Shown: positions 11,345 to 23,917 of the stretch, one piece after another
Layout: each line of letters begins with the position of its first letter
Position numbering within the stretch: position 1 is the stretch's first letter
Origin: Humulus lupulus
Taxonomy: Eukaryota > Streptophyta > Magnoliopsida > Rosales > Cannabaceae
DNA: 64,000 bases
Reading direction: 5' to 3'
Assembly (NCBI RefSeq): GCF_963169125.1
Contig: NC_084794.1
Coordinates: 71,955,665-72,019,664, forward strand
Program-made: the position numbers and the translations under genes
The notes under the pieces: generated by a model
The model's database searches: none
Seen by the model: only the letters and a program-made list of their open reading frames with translations
What the model was told of the DNA's origin: nothing

Positions 11345-12310
11345 AAAACTTTAAACTACTAACTAGACTTAAAATTTAAATCACTAAGCATAAAATTTAA
11401 ACCACTAGTCTTAAAATTTAAACAACTAGTCTTAAAATTTAAACTAATAAGCTTAAATAACTTAAAATTTAAATGACATAAAATTTAAACCACTAGGTTT
11501 AAAATTTAAACTGCTAGGCTTAAAATTTAAACCAAGTCTCTTTAAACTATATTGCATAATGTCTAAAATCTAAACCAAAATCTTAAAAAATTTAAACCGC
11601 AAGGCTTAAATAGCTTAAAATTTGAACCACAAAGTTTAAAATTTAATCTACTAGGCTTAAATTTTAAACCACTAGGCTTAAAATATAAACCAAGTTTCTT
11701 TAAATTATAATTTTAAGTTATATAGCATAATGTCTAAAATCTAAACCAAAATCTTTAAAAATTGAAACCACAAGGCTTAAATAGTTTAAAATTTAAACCA
11801 CAAGACTTAAATGACTTAAAATTTAAATCACTAGACTTAAATGACATAAATTTTAAACCACTACGCTTAAAATTTAAACCACTAGCCTAAAATTTAAACC
11901 ACAAGAATTAAAATTTAAAATTTGAATAACTATGCTTAAAATTTAAACCACTAGGCTTAAAATTTAAACTACTAGGCATAAATGGCTTAGAATTTAAACC
12001 ACTAAGTTTAAAATTTAAACCATTAGGCTTAAAATTTAAACCATTAGGCTTAAAATTTAAACTACTAAGTTTAAAATTTAAACTACTAGTCTTAAAATTT
12101 AAATCACCAGGCTTAAAATTTAATCTATTAGGCTTAAATGACTTAAAATTTAAATCACTAAATTTAAATTTTAAACTACTAGGCTTAAATGACTTAAAAT
12201 TTAAACTACTAGGCTTAAAATTTAAACCACTATGTTTAAAATTTAAACCACTAGACTTAAAATATAAACCAAATCTCTTTAAACTATATAGCATAATGTC
12301 CAAAATCTAA
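11345..12310. repeat. Tandem-repeat field, unit about 21 bp
   Basis: Nearly 1 kb is made of variants of AAATTTAAACCACTAGGCTTA, with occasional longer units containing TTAAATGACTTA and two larger blocks beginning CAAG(T/A)(C/T)TCTTTAAACTATA. The AAATTTAAA/TTTAAATTT core is self-complementary. A 131-residue minus-strand frame at 11908-12303 is a translation of the repeat (FKPSGLN-like units) and is not considered a gene. Confidence 0.9.
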
Positions 12311-12834
12311 ACCAACTTTCTGATCAAGTCACAATGAATCAATATAAATTGCACGTTATAACAAAACAAAACTACTTTTTAAAAGGAAGGAACATTAATT
12401 GTTGAATACTTTAGCTACTCTTCTACAATTAAAAAAAATCCATAACTAATAACTTCAAAAAGCGAAATTATAGTTTTGCTTCTTTGTATAATTGTTTTCC
12501 CTTATAATGGGAACTACTACAAAACATTATTACGATAAGCAAAAATAAAATCTAGATTATTGACATGCAAAAGTTATCACAATGCTTTAAAAGACAATCA
12601 CAACCTAGTGGCTTACATTTTATAACTTGTGTTCTACATGTATTATCTGTGATTTACATTTTAACACATATATAGGACTGCTACCTATATATAAAGAAGG
12701 CAAATAGTGTTGGATTCACATGTTAAATCTTATAACTAAAAGTAATAAATTTGACCGTTACAATAAACAAATGATAGATCAATTAGTCAGCCAATCTTGA
12801 TAGCTCCCAAAAGCTTAGTTCCTGTCTTGTCAAT
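12311..12834. other. Intergenic AT-rich DNA
   Basis: No gene or element could be recognised. It ends at the left target duplication of the MITE (TTGTCAAT, 12827-12834). Confidence 0.5.
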
Positions 12835-13300
12835 TAGGGGTGGCAATTCGTGTAAACGTGTCAGATTCGTGTCGACACGATTATGACACGACACGATTAA
12901 GGTCAACACGAACACGACACGATTATTAAACGTGTCAAAAATATGAACACGAACACGACACGATTATTAAACGGGTCAACACGACACGAACACGATAACA
13001 CGATTATGACACGATTATGACACGATTATGACACGATTAATCATAATTATACGAAAAAAATCAGAAAACCTATGTAAAGTATTCGTGTTATCGTGTCTGA
13101 CACGATTATGACACGACACGATTATTAAATGGGTCGACACGATTATGACACGACACGATTAAAGTAAACACGAACACGACACGATTATTAAACGTGTCAA
13201 AAACTCAAACACGAACACGACACGATTATTAAACGTGTCGTGTTCGTGTTTACCTTAATCGTGTCGTGTCATCGTGTCGTGACCCAAATTGCCACCCCTA
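12835..13300. mobile_element. hAT-type MITE with 8-bp target duplication
   Basis: The 466-bp element has inverted ends TAGGGGTGGCAATT and AATTGCCACCCCTA. Both sides carry the 8-bp duplication TTGTCAAT (12827-12834 and 13301-13308), the size expected of the hAT superfamily. The interior is built from many copies of ACACGA, GACACGATTATGACACG and GATTATTAAACGTGTC, often as mirrored pairs. There is no transposase, so it is non-autonomous. Confidence 0.9.
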
Positions 13301-13308
13301 TTGTCAAT

Positions 13309-15427
13309 AGTAACTCCAGTACAAGAAAGAAATGTTAAAGAAATGTTCTTCCCATTGATTCTTGTCTTGTCAACAGTAACTTCAACATAAGATTGGAAGC
13401 TCTTCTCTTAAGGAAGCAACTCAGTACCCTTAATCTTAAGGAAGCAACTCAGTACCCCAAATTTTAAAGAAACAAATCATAAATTAATGTTGAGTATGGA
13501 CGTTCTTCATTTCCACACTTCTCTCTTATAGATTTTCAAGAACACTTAAGAGAATTCGTGACACTCAAAGTCTTTTTTCTATAGAATGGAGACCAAAAGA
13601 ATGCAAGCAAAATATAAAAATGTAAACTATCTGTTAATATTGCTTCATCATCACTTCTACAGTAACTAAAAATTTGATAATATGCAAAATTGCCAAAAAT
13701 CAGAATAAAAAATATATTTAATAGAGAAATGAAGCTGATCATGGTGAAAGAATTAATTAATGTTTTGGGCGTCTTCCATAATTGCTAAAAGCGAATTAGT
13801 AAGTGAATCAATATGCTCTGAGAACTTGTGTCTAATGGCTCTAAGGTTTCATTTCTATGTTAATACATCTCATTCTACATAATTATCATGGAGTAGAAAG
13901 TAATATTAATGTTAGTAATGACAATAGTTGAATTGGACTAAGAAAGGCCTTGGTTCACTGTCGAGCAAGTTTAAGCAAAGGTAAAAACTGATTAAATGAT
14001 GCATGAGTTTTGAGTAAGAGTTGATAACCAACATTCTGTTTTAGTTGGTTAAATTTGGCTACAATGTTAGCTATGGTTCTTTTCTATTTTGTAATCAAGA
14101 TTAGTTGTCTTAACAACTTTCTTTAACGGATTTGTACTCTTCCTCTGCATATAAATAAACTTCTTTAATCTGAGTTTTTTCATTCAAATTCACTCAAATA
14201 GATTTGTTAGTATAAACTTGTTCAAGAGTAGTCTAGGAAATATCATTATAAAAATAGGTATAAATTAATTAAATATTATTTGTGGGTATATTTAGTTAAT
14301 CAACTCTAAAAATGGGTAAATATCAAGTTTTCCCTTGATTTTGTTTTTAGGCCTTTTGGGCTTCTATTTCTTTCTTAAAAAAAAAGAAAGAAAATTATAT
14401 TATTCAATTTTATAATACTTTGGTGATGCAATAGATAAAATATAGTGAAAATTTCACATCATTTCTTATATGGCGTGAAAAAATTTCTTCTTCATTACGT
14501 TAGTTATGATAGAATATTGTTAATGTATATTTTATATAATCCAACTCAATTTCATTTAGTAGACAATAATTAGTGTAATTTAATAATTAGTTGAGAGTGG
14601 TTGATTATATTCAACACTTGTAATTCCGTTGATGAGTCTTAGTTTCTAGAACTATGGGTTGTATTCTGATTTGGTGCAATATATTTTTTTTCTGATAAAA
14701 ATAAATATTATATCCAATATATGTTAATTTATAACAAAATAAGTAAGACTTGATATTAAATTGACAATTATAACAAATTGAGTTGAACACCATAAATACC
14801 AAATAACAATACTCTTATATTTAACCTACATGATAAAGCAATTTGGAATCCTGATTTCATGGTAGTTAGGACTTCGATTTCTTAAATGCCCAATCTCACT
14901 AAATTAAAAATTATAAAATAATAATTGCTTAAAGAGTTTTAAATATCAATGTGTATTAGTTTAGTGCTATTGTCAAACCTTTATACAGGAATACTCTATA
15001 TAAGAATAATATCTATTTTATTATAAAAAAAATTGGCCTAAATTTGGGCTAGTAATAAATAGAATAACCTCTAAATTATAATAAGCTATAAACTTTTTAT
15101 GTCTCATATTAAAAAAATATACCCCTATATATATAGTAATAATTATATATCCAATCAAGTGTCATTCCTAGTCCTCACTCACCGTGTATAAGATTAGTAA
15201 TACATAAATATGTGGTAACAACTCTAAAAAGTAAATCAATGTGTCAAGCAACTTTACATAAATATTTTTTGTATAATAGTTATTAGAGAGTTCTTACTTT
15301 TATTGTTGTTAAAGTTGATACTTTTGGGTGTTAGAGATTTTTTTGGTACTAATTGAAATTATGTTTTTAGTAATTACCAAATTAATTAAAACAAGCAGTT
15401 TAGTTAAGACGCAGAATGATAATTGAA
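13309..15427. other. Intergenic AT-rich DNA
   Basis: No gene was recognised. A short tandem duplication lies at 13407-13429 and 13435-13457 (CTTAAGGAAGCAACTCAGTA, period 28). Small frames here have no recognisable domains. Confidence 0.55.
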
Positions 15428-16408
15428 TGTTGAAATATATTTCAGATCTGCCATGACAGAATGAGGATTGATCGTGACAAAAATTGAACACAATAAAAAG
15501 ACAGTGCAAAAATAATAAAGAACACAACGAATTTTTACAAAGTTCTGAAATCCTTTCGGATAACTTACTCCTTGGGGCAATGCCGAGAGAATAAAGTAAA
15601 TTAATAAAGAATCACAAGTAAACAAGACTCCCTCTTGAGATTTGCCGCAACTTTGTTGTACTTCTCTTTACCAATCTGATTTTGATTGAAACACCTCACG
15701 ACTTGATCTCCCTTCAATAGTTAGTGAGTGCCTGCATCCTCCCAAAGCAAGACTTGTAAAAATCTCCCCCCGAATACCTTAAAAATTGTGTTCAAATTAC
15801 AAATTGTAACCGCTCATAAAAACGTGTGATCTTGAATAGAAACTATGAACTCTCACAAATATTACCATTTACACTCATTAAAACAATACACCAAGGAGTT
15901 CACTTTTCTCAAAGCCCTAATAGCCTATTTATAGAGATCATTTCATGTTTAGAAATGCTGAAAAAGAATCCACATTAAAAGCAAGAATATTTGATTATAT
16001 TCTTGATTGATGAAGATTTTTCAATCAGTTGATTCTGTTCCGATAACAATGTGAATCGTGGAGACAACTTATACTTGAGTCAGATCAGAATTTTCTAAAA
16101 ATAGAAAATAAGTAAAAATCTCTCTAGGATTTTTATTTCCTGCGGTCAACCATCATTAAAGAGTACCATAATTAATAAGGAATATCTAGAAATGAACTCA
16201 GAATAAGACACATAATATTTTCCTCCTAAAGCCAAGAAAAGAATTCATTTTATAAACATATTGTGAATATAAATATAAATAAGAAATTTTGCAAATCCCA
16301 TCAAATAATCTAAAATATTTAAACTCGAAAATCACAATAAAAATGAATTTAAATTATCTTTTAAATAAAAAAGATATTTTCATAAATTTTCTAATTTAAG
16401 ATTTTACA
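15428..16408 (-). repeat. LTR-like remnant related to 20233-21224
   Basis: On the minus strand it begins TGTAAAATCTTAAATTAG, and the other LTR begins TGTAAAATCTAAAAG. Both end in a similar phrase (plus strand ATTGAATGTTGA), and both have a 'tttttaca...' segment and an 'actcccttcaa/ctcccttcaa' segment in similar places. Lengths are about 981 and 992. No matching target duplication or internal region was seen, so it may be a solo LTR with worn ends. Confidence 0.5.
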
Positions 16409-17190
16409 CTAATGCTTCTATTAAGTTATAATCTCTCAATTAGAATACTATTAGTTTGGTCCCAAAATCATTTTTATATAGAGGTTCTACTTAAGTCTTT
16501 TGAAGTGTTTATAGTTTCATGTGTATATGGTAATATATTTTTCATTGTTTAGTGAAAAAGAAAATGAAAATTTCTTTTTATTATTGATTTTCTTATATAT
16601 TCTAATAAAAATATATAGGCACTCATGAATCGCATTTATGTTTATAAAGTTATTTCTGCAATCTTACAATCAGAGTATAGTTTTTTTCTTCTAATTCTTA
16701 ATTTCATAAAATAATCTAATGCAATTTATCATGTTTTGTGTTTAATTTATATGTTTATCTATTACTATATGGAAGAAAAAAAAATTAAGACGATTCTATT
16801 AGCATTTATTGTTTTCTTCCCACTTTTTTTTCCTACAAAAAATATATTATAAAATTTGAAAATTACTCTTGAGCTTACTTTTCACCATAAAATCTAGGTT
16901 TTGTTATTCAGAAGCAATATATATTTACTTTCACTGACATATATAATTACTCACATTTTTTTAATTTAATATAATTTAAAAAAATGGTTTTTTAAGTTTA
17001 GTTTTTTTAATTTTAAATTACTTTTACAAGTTAAATTAAATAATCACACACCGCCACCTATAGATACATAGGTGAATATAAAAGAGAAAACTATTGATAA
17101 TAAATTAGATCAGCTAATGCAATCGAAAGTTATCAATTTATTTCCCAAATTTACATATTATTCAAGGCTACAACACAACACTATAGTTGC
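16409..17190. other. Intergenic AT-rich DNA
   Basis: Nothing recognisable; it separates the LTR remnant from the 3' end of the aldose epimerase gene. Confidence 0.5.
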
Positions 17191-17192
17191 TC

Positions 17193-17214
17193 TTTATTTC
17201 ACAGAGCTTTTATT
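17193..17214 (-). terminator. Poly(A) signals of the aldose epimerase gene
   Basis: Two minus-strand AATAAA motifs (plus TTTATT at 17209-17214 and 17193-17198) lie 21-42 bases beyond the stop codon, as expected for a 3' untranslated region. Confidence 0.5.
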
Positions 17215-17234
17215 CTAAAGTAGCAATGAATAAG

Positions 17235-18720
17235 TTAAGCATATAGGGGCCTATTTGAAAACTCAAACAACATAACATGTTTGTAAGGCTTTTGAGGAGT
17301 CACAATGGTAGATGGGAAATTGGGGTGATTCACAGCATCAGGGAAGCCTTGAGTCTCCAAACAAAGAGCAGCACGAGGTTGATACACAAATCCACCTTTA
17401 CCCTTCACATCTTTCAGAAAGTTACTTGTGTAGAACTGCACACCAGGTGCAGTTGTTGACAACTTCATTGACCTTCCAGACTTCCTGTCGTACACTACAG
17501 CCGCTCTCTTCAATGAACCATAGGGAGTGCCATCAAGAACGTAGTTGATGTCATAGCCATTTTCTTTTACTAGCTTCTTGATCCTGCTTCCAACTAGGCG
17601 CGGCTTCAGAAAATCATATGGCGTTCCCTTCACCGAGGTGAGTTTGCCAGTAGGAATCAGTTGGCTGTCAACAAGAGTGATTTTGGAGCCAAAGATTTGG
17701 ACCTGATTGGAAAGGATGTCACCACTGTTGTGGCCACCAAGGTTCCAGTATGCATGCTGAGCAAGGTTGACTGGTGTTGGCTTGTTTAGTGCCTTTGCTT
17801 CCATTGTCACAGTCAGTTTGTTGCGTCCGGAGAGAGTGTAGGTGACACTGACCAGAAGGTCACCAGGAAAACCTGTACCAATTGGGATACATTGTTAAAA
17901 GGGCTCAGAATGTATGATTGTTATCTAACTCAACCTTTGGTGTATTTACCTTGTTCACCATCACAGCTGTGATAGGTGAAGACAATGTATGGAGCAGGAC
18001 CTTCATTGTAGTACTTTTCCACATTCCAAACAACATCACTGAACCCTATTTTGCCACCTGAATTGAAGTTATAACACATCTTGTCAGCAAGTGAAAATTA
18101 CAATGTAAGAAAAATAGAGTTCATTTGGCTGGAATGGAATCAGAAAGATTTTCAAGCTAGTTTGAAAATTACCATGAAGTACGTTTTTCCCTTCATTGGC
18201 AACTATCTTGTATGTCTTTCCATTCAATGTAAATTTAGCGCCTCCAATTCGGTTAGCAACACGTCCAACAACAGCCCCAATATAACTCGTATCGTTCTGA
18301 AACCATTAATAAATGCAGATTGCAGATCAAAGCACATTATGTAGATTTTTATTAAGAAAACTGTTTAAAGATAGTAAGAAACAAACCTTGTACTCATTGA
18401 TAGAACCGTACCCAAGAACTACATCAGCTAGTTTCCCTGAAAAAGTTCACAAGAAATGTATATATCAGCATCATTGCATATATATATATTAGAAGTAATG
18501 TTTTTTCAAACAAGATAGAGAATAATGTGGACAAACCATATCTGTCAGGGACAAAAAGGGAAACAATTGTGGCACCCCAGTTGGTGAGCTTAATAGTAAT
18601 ATCGCCCTTTTTCAGCTCATAGGTACTAACTTTTGTTGGCTTGGTTTCAAAACCACTGGAGAGCCCTGAAGAAGAAGCTAGGATGAGGAAACAGAGGAGC
18701 AACAGGGAGAGTTTGGTCAT
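17235..18720 (-). CDS. Aldose 1-epimerase (galactose mutarotase), secreted type, 5 exons
   Basis: The enzyme interconverts the alpha and beta anomers of galactose, glucose and related sugars. The exons, in minus-strand order, are 18720-18537, 18436-18387, 18296-18173, 18057-17950 and 17872-17235, all with GT-AG borders. They give 1104 nt, or 367 residues, the usual length of the plant family. The first about 20 residues are a hydrophobic signal peptide (LSLLLLCFLILASSS), so entry to the secretory pathway is inferred. Family residues are in place: NVLHGG with His119, NLAQHAYWN with the proposed acid His195, GYDINY with Asp263, and CLETQGFPD with the proposed base Glu328. The frame is intact throughout. 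A TATA box lies 67 bases upstream and poly(A) signals just downstream. This is the only intact host gene found. The start is the first ATG and fits the signal peptide. Confidence 0.96.
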
Positions 18721-18786
18721 TTTCCCGAGGAGTCAGGTTAGATAGATGAAAGAGCTCGAATATCTCAAATGGCTATCACAACTGGG

Positions 18787-18794
18787 CTTTTATA
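18787..18794 (-). promoter_or_regulatory. TATA box of the aldose epimerase gene
   Basis: On the minus strand TATAAAAG lies 67 bases upstream of the ATG at 18720, the expected distance for a plant gene with a short 5' untranslated leader. Confidence 0.6.
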
Positions 18795-20232
18795 GATTTA
18801 GAGCTAGAGATCAACTCAGCCATGTGTATAATAGCTTAATGAGATTACAACCCATTTGTTTTTTGATTTCTTTGGCTGCTATGAGATGTGTAAGCCTGTT
18901 GTTTTGACTTAGCAATAAGGCAAGATATATAAAAAAGATAACAACGTGCTAAGATTCTAAAACGTGGCCTCTACTTGAACTAATTATAAGAACGAACCTT
19001 ATACCATATAGACTAAACTACGTAGTTTTCCAGCCCAAAAAAAATGTATTTATGTGTAGTTTATTGCACTCAACACTATACAAGACTATATATAACCATG
19101 TCCATCGACCTTATTAATCTCAAATACAAGATCTGTCGGATTAATCTTATTTCAGATAAAGTATTAAACTATTAATTTTTAGGTTGCAGCCAAGAAGACA
19201 AGAAGTCATAACCAATTAACTACTACGTCCTCTTATCGAGGGACGATAGAAATAACCTCATCAAATTACGAGCTGGGTTTTTTAGTAAATATTGTAAGAT
19301 TTGCAAGTCACTTGTCATTAATTTTTGTCTCACAATAATGTTCGAGGCAAATAGAAAATAAAAGTCAAATGTCAATAATTTGAAATTCCAAGTTACTTAT
19401 TATGCATTTCAAGGGGCCAGCGTTTCCGGGACTCGATTTTTATGAGTCATTAAAATTCATTATCCATCTGACTACGAAGAAACTAAAACAAATTAATATA
19501 TGACTCCTTGAGAACAGTGAGATATAATTTACAATACTATATATATCTAATAAAATAAATATATTTTTATATATTGACACCACACCTCACGTTAAAGAAG
19601 CTTGAGAAAACAAATTGCAACTGGACAAAGAAAATGGGGTTTTTTCTTAAACTTTAATATAGTTTCCGCGTCATTGACATTATCATTATCTTTCTTCTTA
19701 GGAATTTTTATTTGCCCATGGCATTACGATTATCTTTTCTCTATGCTGTCTTCTCTTATATTACTTTGAATATGAACTAGGGGTGCACAAGGTTACAAGC
19801 GATTTTAGCAGTTTTTTTTAAAAAAAATTAAAATAAAAAAACCCAATCCATAATTGTCTTAGTACGTTGTGTGGTTTTTATGAACATCAAAATGTAATAA
19901 TAAAATTTTCGTCTAAATATTTTAAACAAATAACTATTTCTATTGTCGCTCCTATATTTTGTAAAAATAAATTACTTAAATCTATCATATATATTGACAT
20001 ATATTTTATGTGAGTTACTAATATATAATTCCATTAAGAATTATATACTCTCATTATTAACTTTATAATACATATTTAAATTAACCATTTGTTAAAATAC
20101 TAATAAGAGTATAAATTTAAAATTACATAGTTGAAATACCATTTTTCTTAATCAATTGATTATTAGCTTATTTGAATTGCAGAGCATAATAAGCACATGG
20201 GTCAAACACATGGTCTGGTTAATCACATTGAA
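18795..20232. other. Upstream intergenic region of the aldose epimerase gene
   Basis: AT-rich DNA with no gene. A phrase CTAGGGGTGCACAAGG at about 19780 resembles a hAT-type end, but no partner end was found. Confidence 0.45.
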
Positions 20233-21224
20233 TGTTGATGTATCAGACTTAAACATGATAATCACATGAATATAAAAATCAACACAGGAGATTTTTACAT
20301 GGTTCGGTTACCCTAGTCCATGTAGCCCTGCTAAGAGAAGAAACTTATTAGTAATGAATACAAATACAAAAGCAATGACTTATACAAAATTAGACTTCAT
20401 CTATATTGTTGTCGCACTCTTTTGTATTCCAATACCAATATTGTTTCTGCAATAATCAACTCTTCACTTGAACTCCCTTCGATGATGACTGATTGCTTTC
20501 TTCCTCCTGAAGAAAGACTTGTTTGACTCTTCTCATGAAGACCTTGATGCTTTCTCCCTCCCAAAGAAAGACTTTGAACAGATCTCCTCTCGAAAACTGT
20601 ATAAGCAATTACAATGGAAATAATACCTTGAGTCCTAAAGACTAAAGGGTATCAATAAACAGTGCAACATGCACTCAAATACAAGACTAAGTATTTCCAC
20701 TCTTAATCTCACAAATACAAACTTCACTCTTTAATAAGAATTACACACAATAGCCTATAGAAAGAGTGAGTGTTCTTGGTTGCAAAAGCTTCTATTTGTA
20801 GCAAGCTGAAATCCTTCTTTCACAGCTCACAAAATCAGGGAAGAGAACATCCCTTAAATAGAAAAGTCTGTCAAATCTGTCGGATTTCCAAACTGTTCAC
20901 CCAGTTAACCAATCAGACAACTTAACATGTATCTGGACAGACTTAAGAAAAAGAAACGACCCACCAACCTTTGTTTCAAAAATCACAAAGGATTTTATCA
21001 AATTCAATATGTGAAACAATCAGAATAAGATATAGAATTGATTCATATATGGTTGTATAAATAGTCATAATTGAAATCACACAATTTTAAGGAAATAATC
21101 AAAGATATTTTATTACCATAAAAATCTTTAATTAATTGACAATTGACTTTGTAAGTTTTAAATAAAATTGATTGAATAATATAAAAAATGCTTATAATAA
21201 GTTTGCAAACTTTTAGATTTTACA
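20233..21224 (-). repeat. LTR (3' LTR of a minus-strand element)
   Basis: On the minus strand it starts TGTAAAATC directly after a polypurine tract (21235-21225) and ends near ACATCAACA at 20233. Its position after the Transposase_32-like ORF suggests it is that element's 3' LTR. The matching 5' LTR was not found near 26134-27180. Confidence 0.55.
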
Positions 21225-21235
21225 ATCTCCCCGTT
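21225..21235 (-). other. Polypurine tract
   Basis: The minus strand reads AACGGGGAGAT immediately before the LTR start TGTAAAATC. This is the place and composition of a plus-strand primer site in LTR retrotransposons. Confidence 0.55.
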
Positions 21236-22281
21236 TGAAAACTTTGTAGACAAAAAATATTTTTTTATAGTACTCAATCAACCTGCATCAAAACATGTTA
21301 GTTTGAGAGGAATACCATCAAAACTTCCAATACACAAAACAATTAGTATTCATCACATATCAAAACAAGGAATAGATGTAGCTTTTTACAAAACCGAAAA
21401 AAATTAAATTCTCCCCTAGAGAATGATGTCCAAACTAACAGAAACACATAATTGAAAATCATAACAACTACTCCCAATTTTTGACTATTAAAGGGCCAAA
21501 GTCTCAAAAGAAAATAACAAAATAGAGCAAAATTCTTAAAACATGGACATAAACAAAAACAATGAAAGAGACACATACTATTTCTTTGACTTTGCTTGAG
21601 TAGCACGAAGAATCATCACATTGTCAAGCAGCAGTTCCTGAGTCTCATCGAGGGCAGCGAGCTTGTTTAGAAAAGTGCTTTGGTTGGATTGGATGACCCC
21701 AATGGTAGCCTTCAAAGTAGATAGTTCGGGTTCCCAAGCAGGGACATCAGCAGAGGCCGCAGAGCCATCGAAGGACTTGATGGTCAGATCACTAGGCTTG
21801 ACACGTTTGGAAGAGCTAGGGGTAGTCTCATCTTTCACCTTGTAGGTAGTACCTTTTGGAGCAACCGCCCTAGTTTCATCAACAAATTTTTGTGGATGCT
21901 GAGAGGAGAGGATCTGGTAGATGAGACTTGGAACACAAAGAATTGCGATTTCCTTTGTCCTTTGGTCAGAGATAGAATCTATTCCATGATCTCCCTAGGC
22001 AGATTATCTGGAAACCCTGTCCCAACTTTATACAGAAAAAATGCAAGCTATTGCAAAATAGTGGCTGAGTGAGTAGTGGGGAGCCAATTAAAACTAGCAA
22101 ACTTATGCAGAACACCATAATTGTGAGTGAGTTGAATGTCCCTAAGAGATGTGTCTTTGGACCACTCAATTTTTTGACCAACTAGTTCCAAGGCAACAAC
22201 AATCTTATCTAATTCAACAATCTCAGAGGTAGAAATGTTCACACTCAAAACCCGAGCAATCTCTCCCCTCAAATATGTAAG

Positions 22282-23917
22282 CACTACTACAAAAACTGGC
22301 TTTTAGGACACTTTTTTAAGGCACTCACCTAAATGTGAGCCCTAAAAACAACTCCTAGACTTTTTAGGACTCTTAGTGAGAGTCCTTAAAAAATATTTTT
22401 TAGGACACGCAATGCGAGCCCAAATTACTGATGTGGGTCCTAAAAGAATATGAAGAAATTTGAGTTAGTGGGGACTTTTAAGGGCAGACTTTGAGTGTCC
22501 TAAAAGAGTATTGATGACACTCAAAGTGGGCCCTAAAAAATAATAATAAATAAATATATTCTTAAGAAAATTATTAATTAATAATTAAAGAAGAAAATTT
22601 AAATTAAAAAGAAAAATAGACTTAAAACCCCCTATCTCTTTCTCTCGGATTCCCTCTGCCCCCTCCCTTTATCTCTCTCTCTCTCTCGTGCCTCACCTCT
22701 ACCAGGCCTAACGGTCGCCGTACCGGTCTTCAACAATGACATGCGCTGCATAGGCGACTTCGCAGGCATTCGAAACCCCCAGCCCCGCAAGCTCTCCTCC
22801 ACACTCGCTGTCCTCCGCCGCACCTAGCCAGATGAAGCTTGGTCGTCGCCATGGATTCCAAGGAGTTCCCCGACATTTGGTGACCTCTGATCATGGATCT
22901 AGCTACACGGTTGGACTCAGCACACCATGGGGAACAAAACCCACATGGAGATCGGACCCAAAAGCCACCGGCGTTGCTCGTCAATTTCATGAAGTTTTGT
23001 GGCTTCTCGGCCACGTTCTGATCGCCATAGTGAACGGGGAGCTTCACCGCCACATTTTTCCTAACACTATTTTTTCTTTTGTTTAAATGATGCCTTTAAA
23101 TCTATATTACACATAACAATTTGATTTTGATCAAGGGTGTGCTTAATGTATACTAACTGTTTGATAAAATGCTTCAAATAATTTATCAATATTTTCCTAG
23201 AATTTTATGATTACTAAATGAATATTTTCTCTGTTATTATATTTCTGAAATAAATGGGACTTTTAGTGACAAATTGGTCACTTCTCTTGGTCTAGAAATT
23301 GATTGGAATATTAAAATCATTACTTTTAATTTTTTCATCAAATCTAATCTAGAATACGTATGTTTGATCATTTTTTTGGACTGCCTGGGATTGCTTATAT
23401 ATTGTGTTTGCAGGGTTTTAAAATTTGGGGAAGTCTGATTTGCAGGTGTTATGTTGTCCGTTTTGCTAAGAAAATTTACGAACTCGCATAGAGTTAATTA
23501 TATAAAATTGTTGTTTATCTTTAGAATTAATTAGAATAGTTGTTTATTGTTGTGTTTCATTGAAGATCAATTAGAATTTTGGGGAATATTCATATGAAAA
23601 GATTGATTATTTATATTTGTTCAATTTTTTTTTTAGATTTGTAACTATCTCATTGAATGTACAAGTTTTGTTATTTTAATCTATAAGTTTTCAGATTTGT
23701 ATCTAAATTTTTCATTTAAATTGTAATTTTTAATTAAAAATAAATATAAATTATTTTTAAAAAAATTAAAAAGATAACTTTTAATAATATGCATTGCTAG
23801 CCCTAAAAATATTTTTTTACGGATCGCAATGTGAGCCCTAAAAAGCCTCACTTTTTAAGGCTCTCAAATAGAGGGCTCGTGCCCCGCGAGCCCTAAAAAG
23901 CCTTCTTTGTAGTAGTG
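22282..23917. mobile_element. Non-autonomous CACTA element, 3-bp TSD
   Basis: The left end is CACTACTACAAAAACTGGC and the right end is the inverted TTCTTTGTAGTAGTG. The 3-bp duplication AAG flanks both sides (22279-22281 and 23918-23920). Subterminal copies of GAGCCCTAAAAA and TTAGGAC are clustered at both ends, as in CACTA elements. No transposase was seen in its 1636 bp. It sits inside the Transposase_32-like ORF. Confidence 0.92.
22620..23060. other. GC-rich segment inside the CACTA element, possible captured gene piece
   Basis: About 440 bases of much higher GC than the rest of the element begin with a CT microsatellite (TCTCTCTCTCTCTCTC) and then look like coding sequence on either strand. 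The frames at 22730-23053 (minus) and 22832-23086 (plus) match nothing I recognise. It is followed by AT-rich, intron-like DNA. Capture of host gene fragments is known for CACTA elements; here it is inferred. Confidence 0.35.

Noticed and set aside
11908..12303. 131-residue minus-strand frame with FKPSGLN-type repeats
   Set aside because: It is a direct translation of the 21-bp DNA tandem repeat with no start context, domain or codon signal; the same DNA reads open in this frame only because the unit length is a multiple of three.
15428..16408. A complete solo LTR with target duplication
   Set aside because: The flanks TTGAA and CTAAT do not match, and the left border is ambiguous, so it is given only as an LTR-like remnant.
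19775..19795. hAT-type terminus CTAGGGGTGCACAAGG
   Set aside because: No inverted partner or 8-bp duplication was found nearby.
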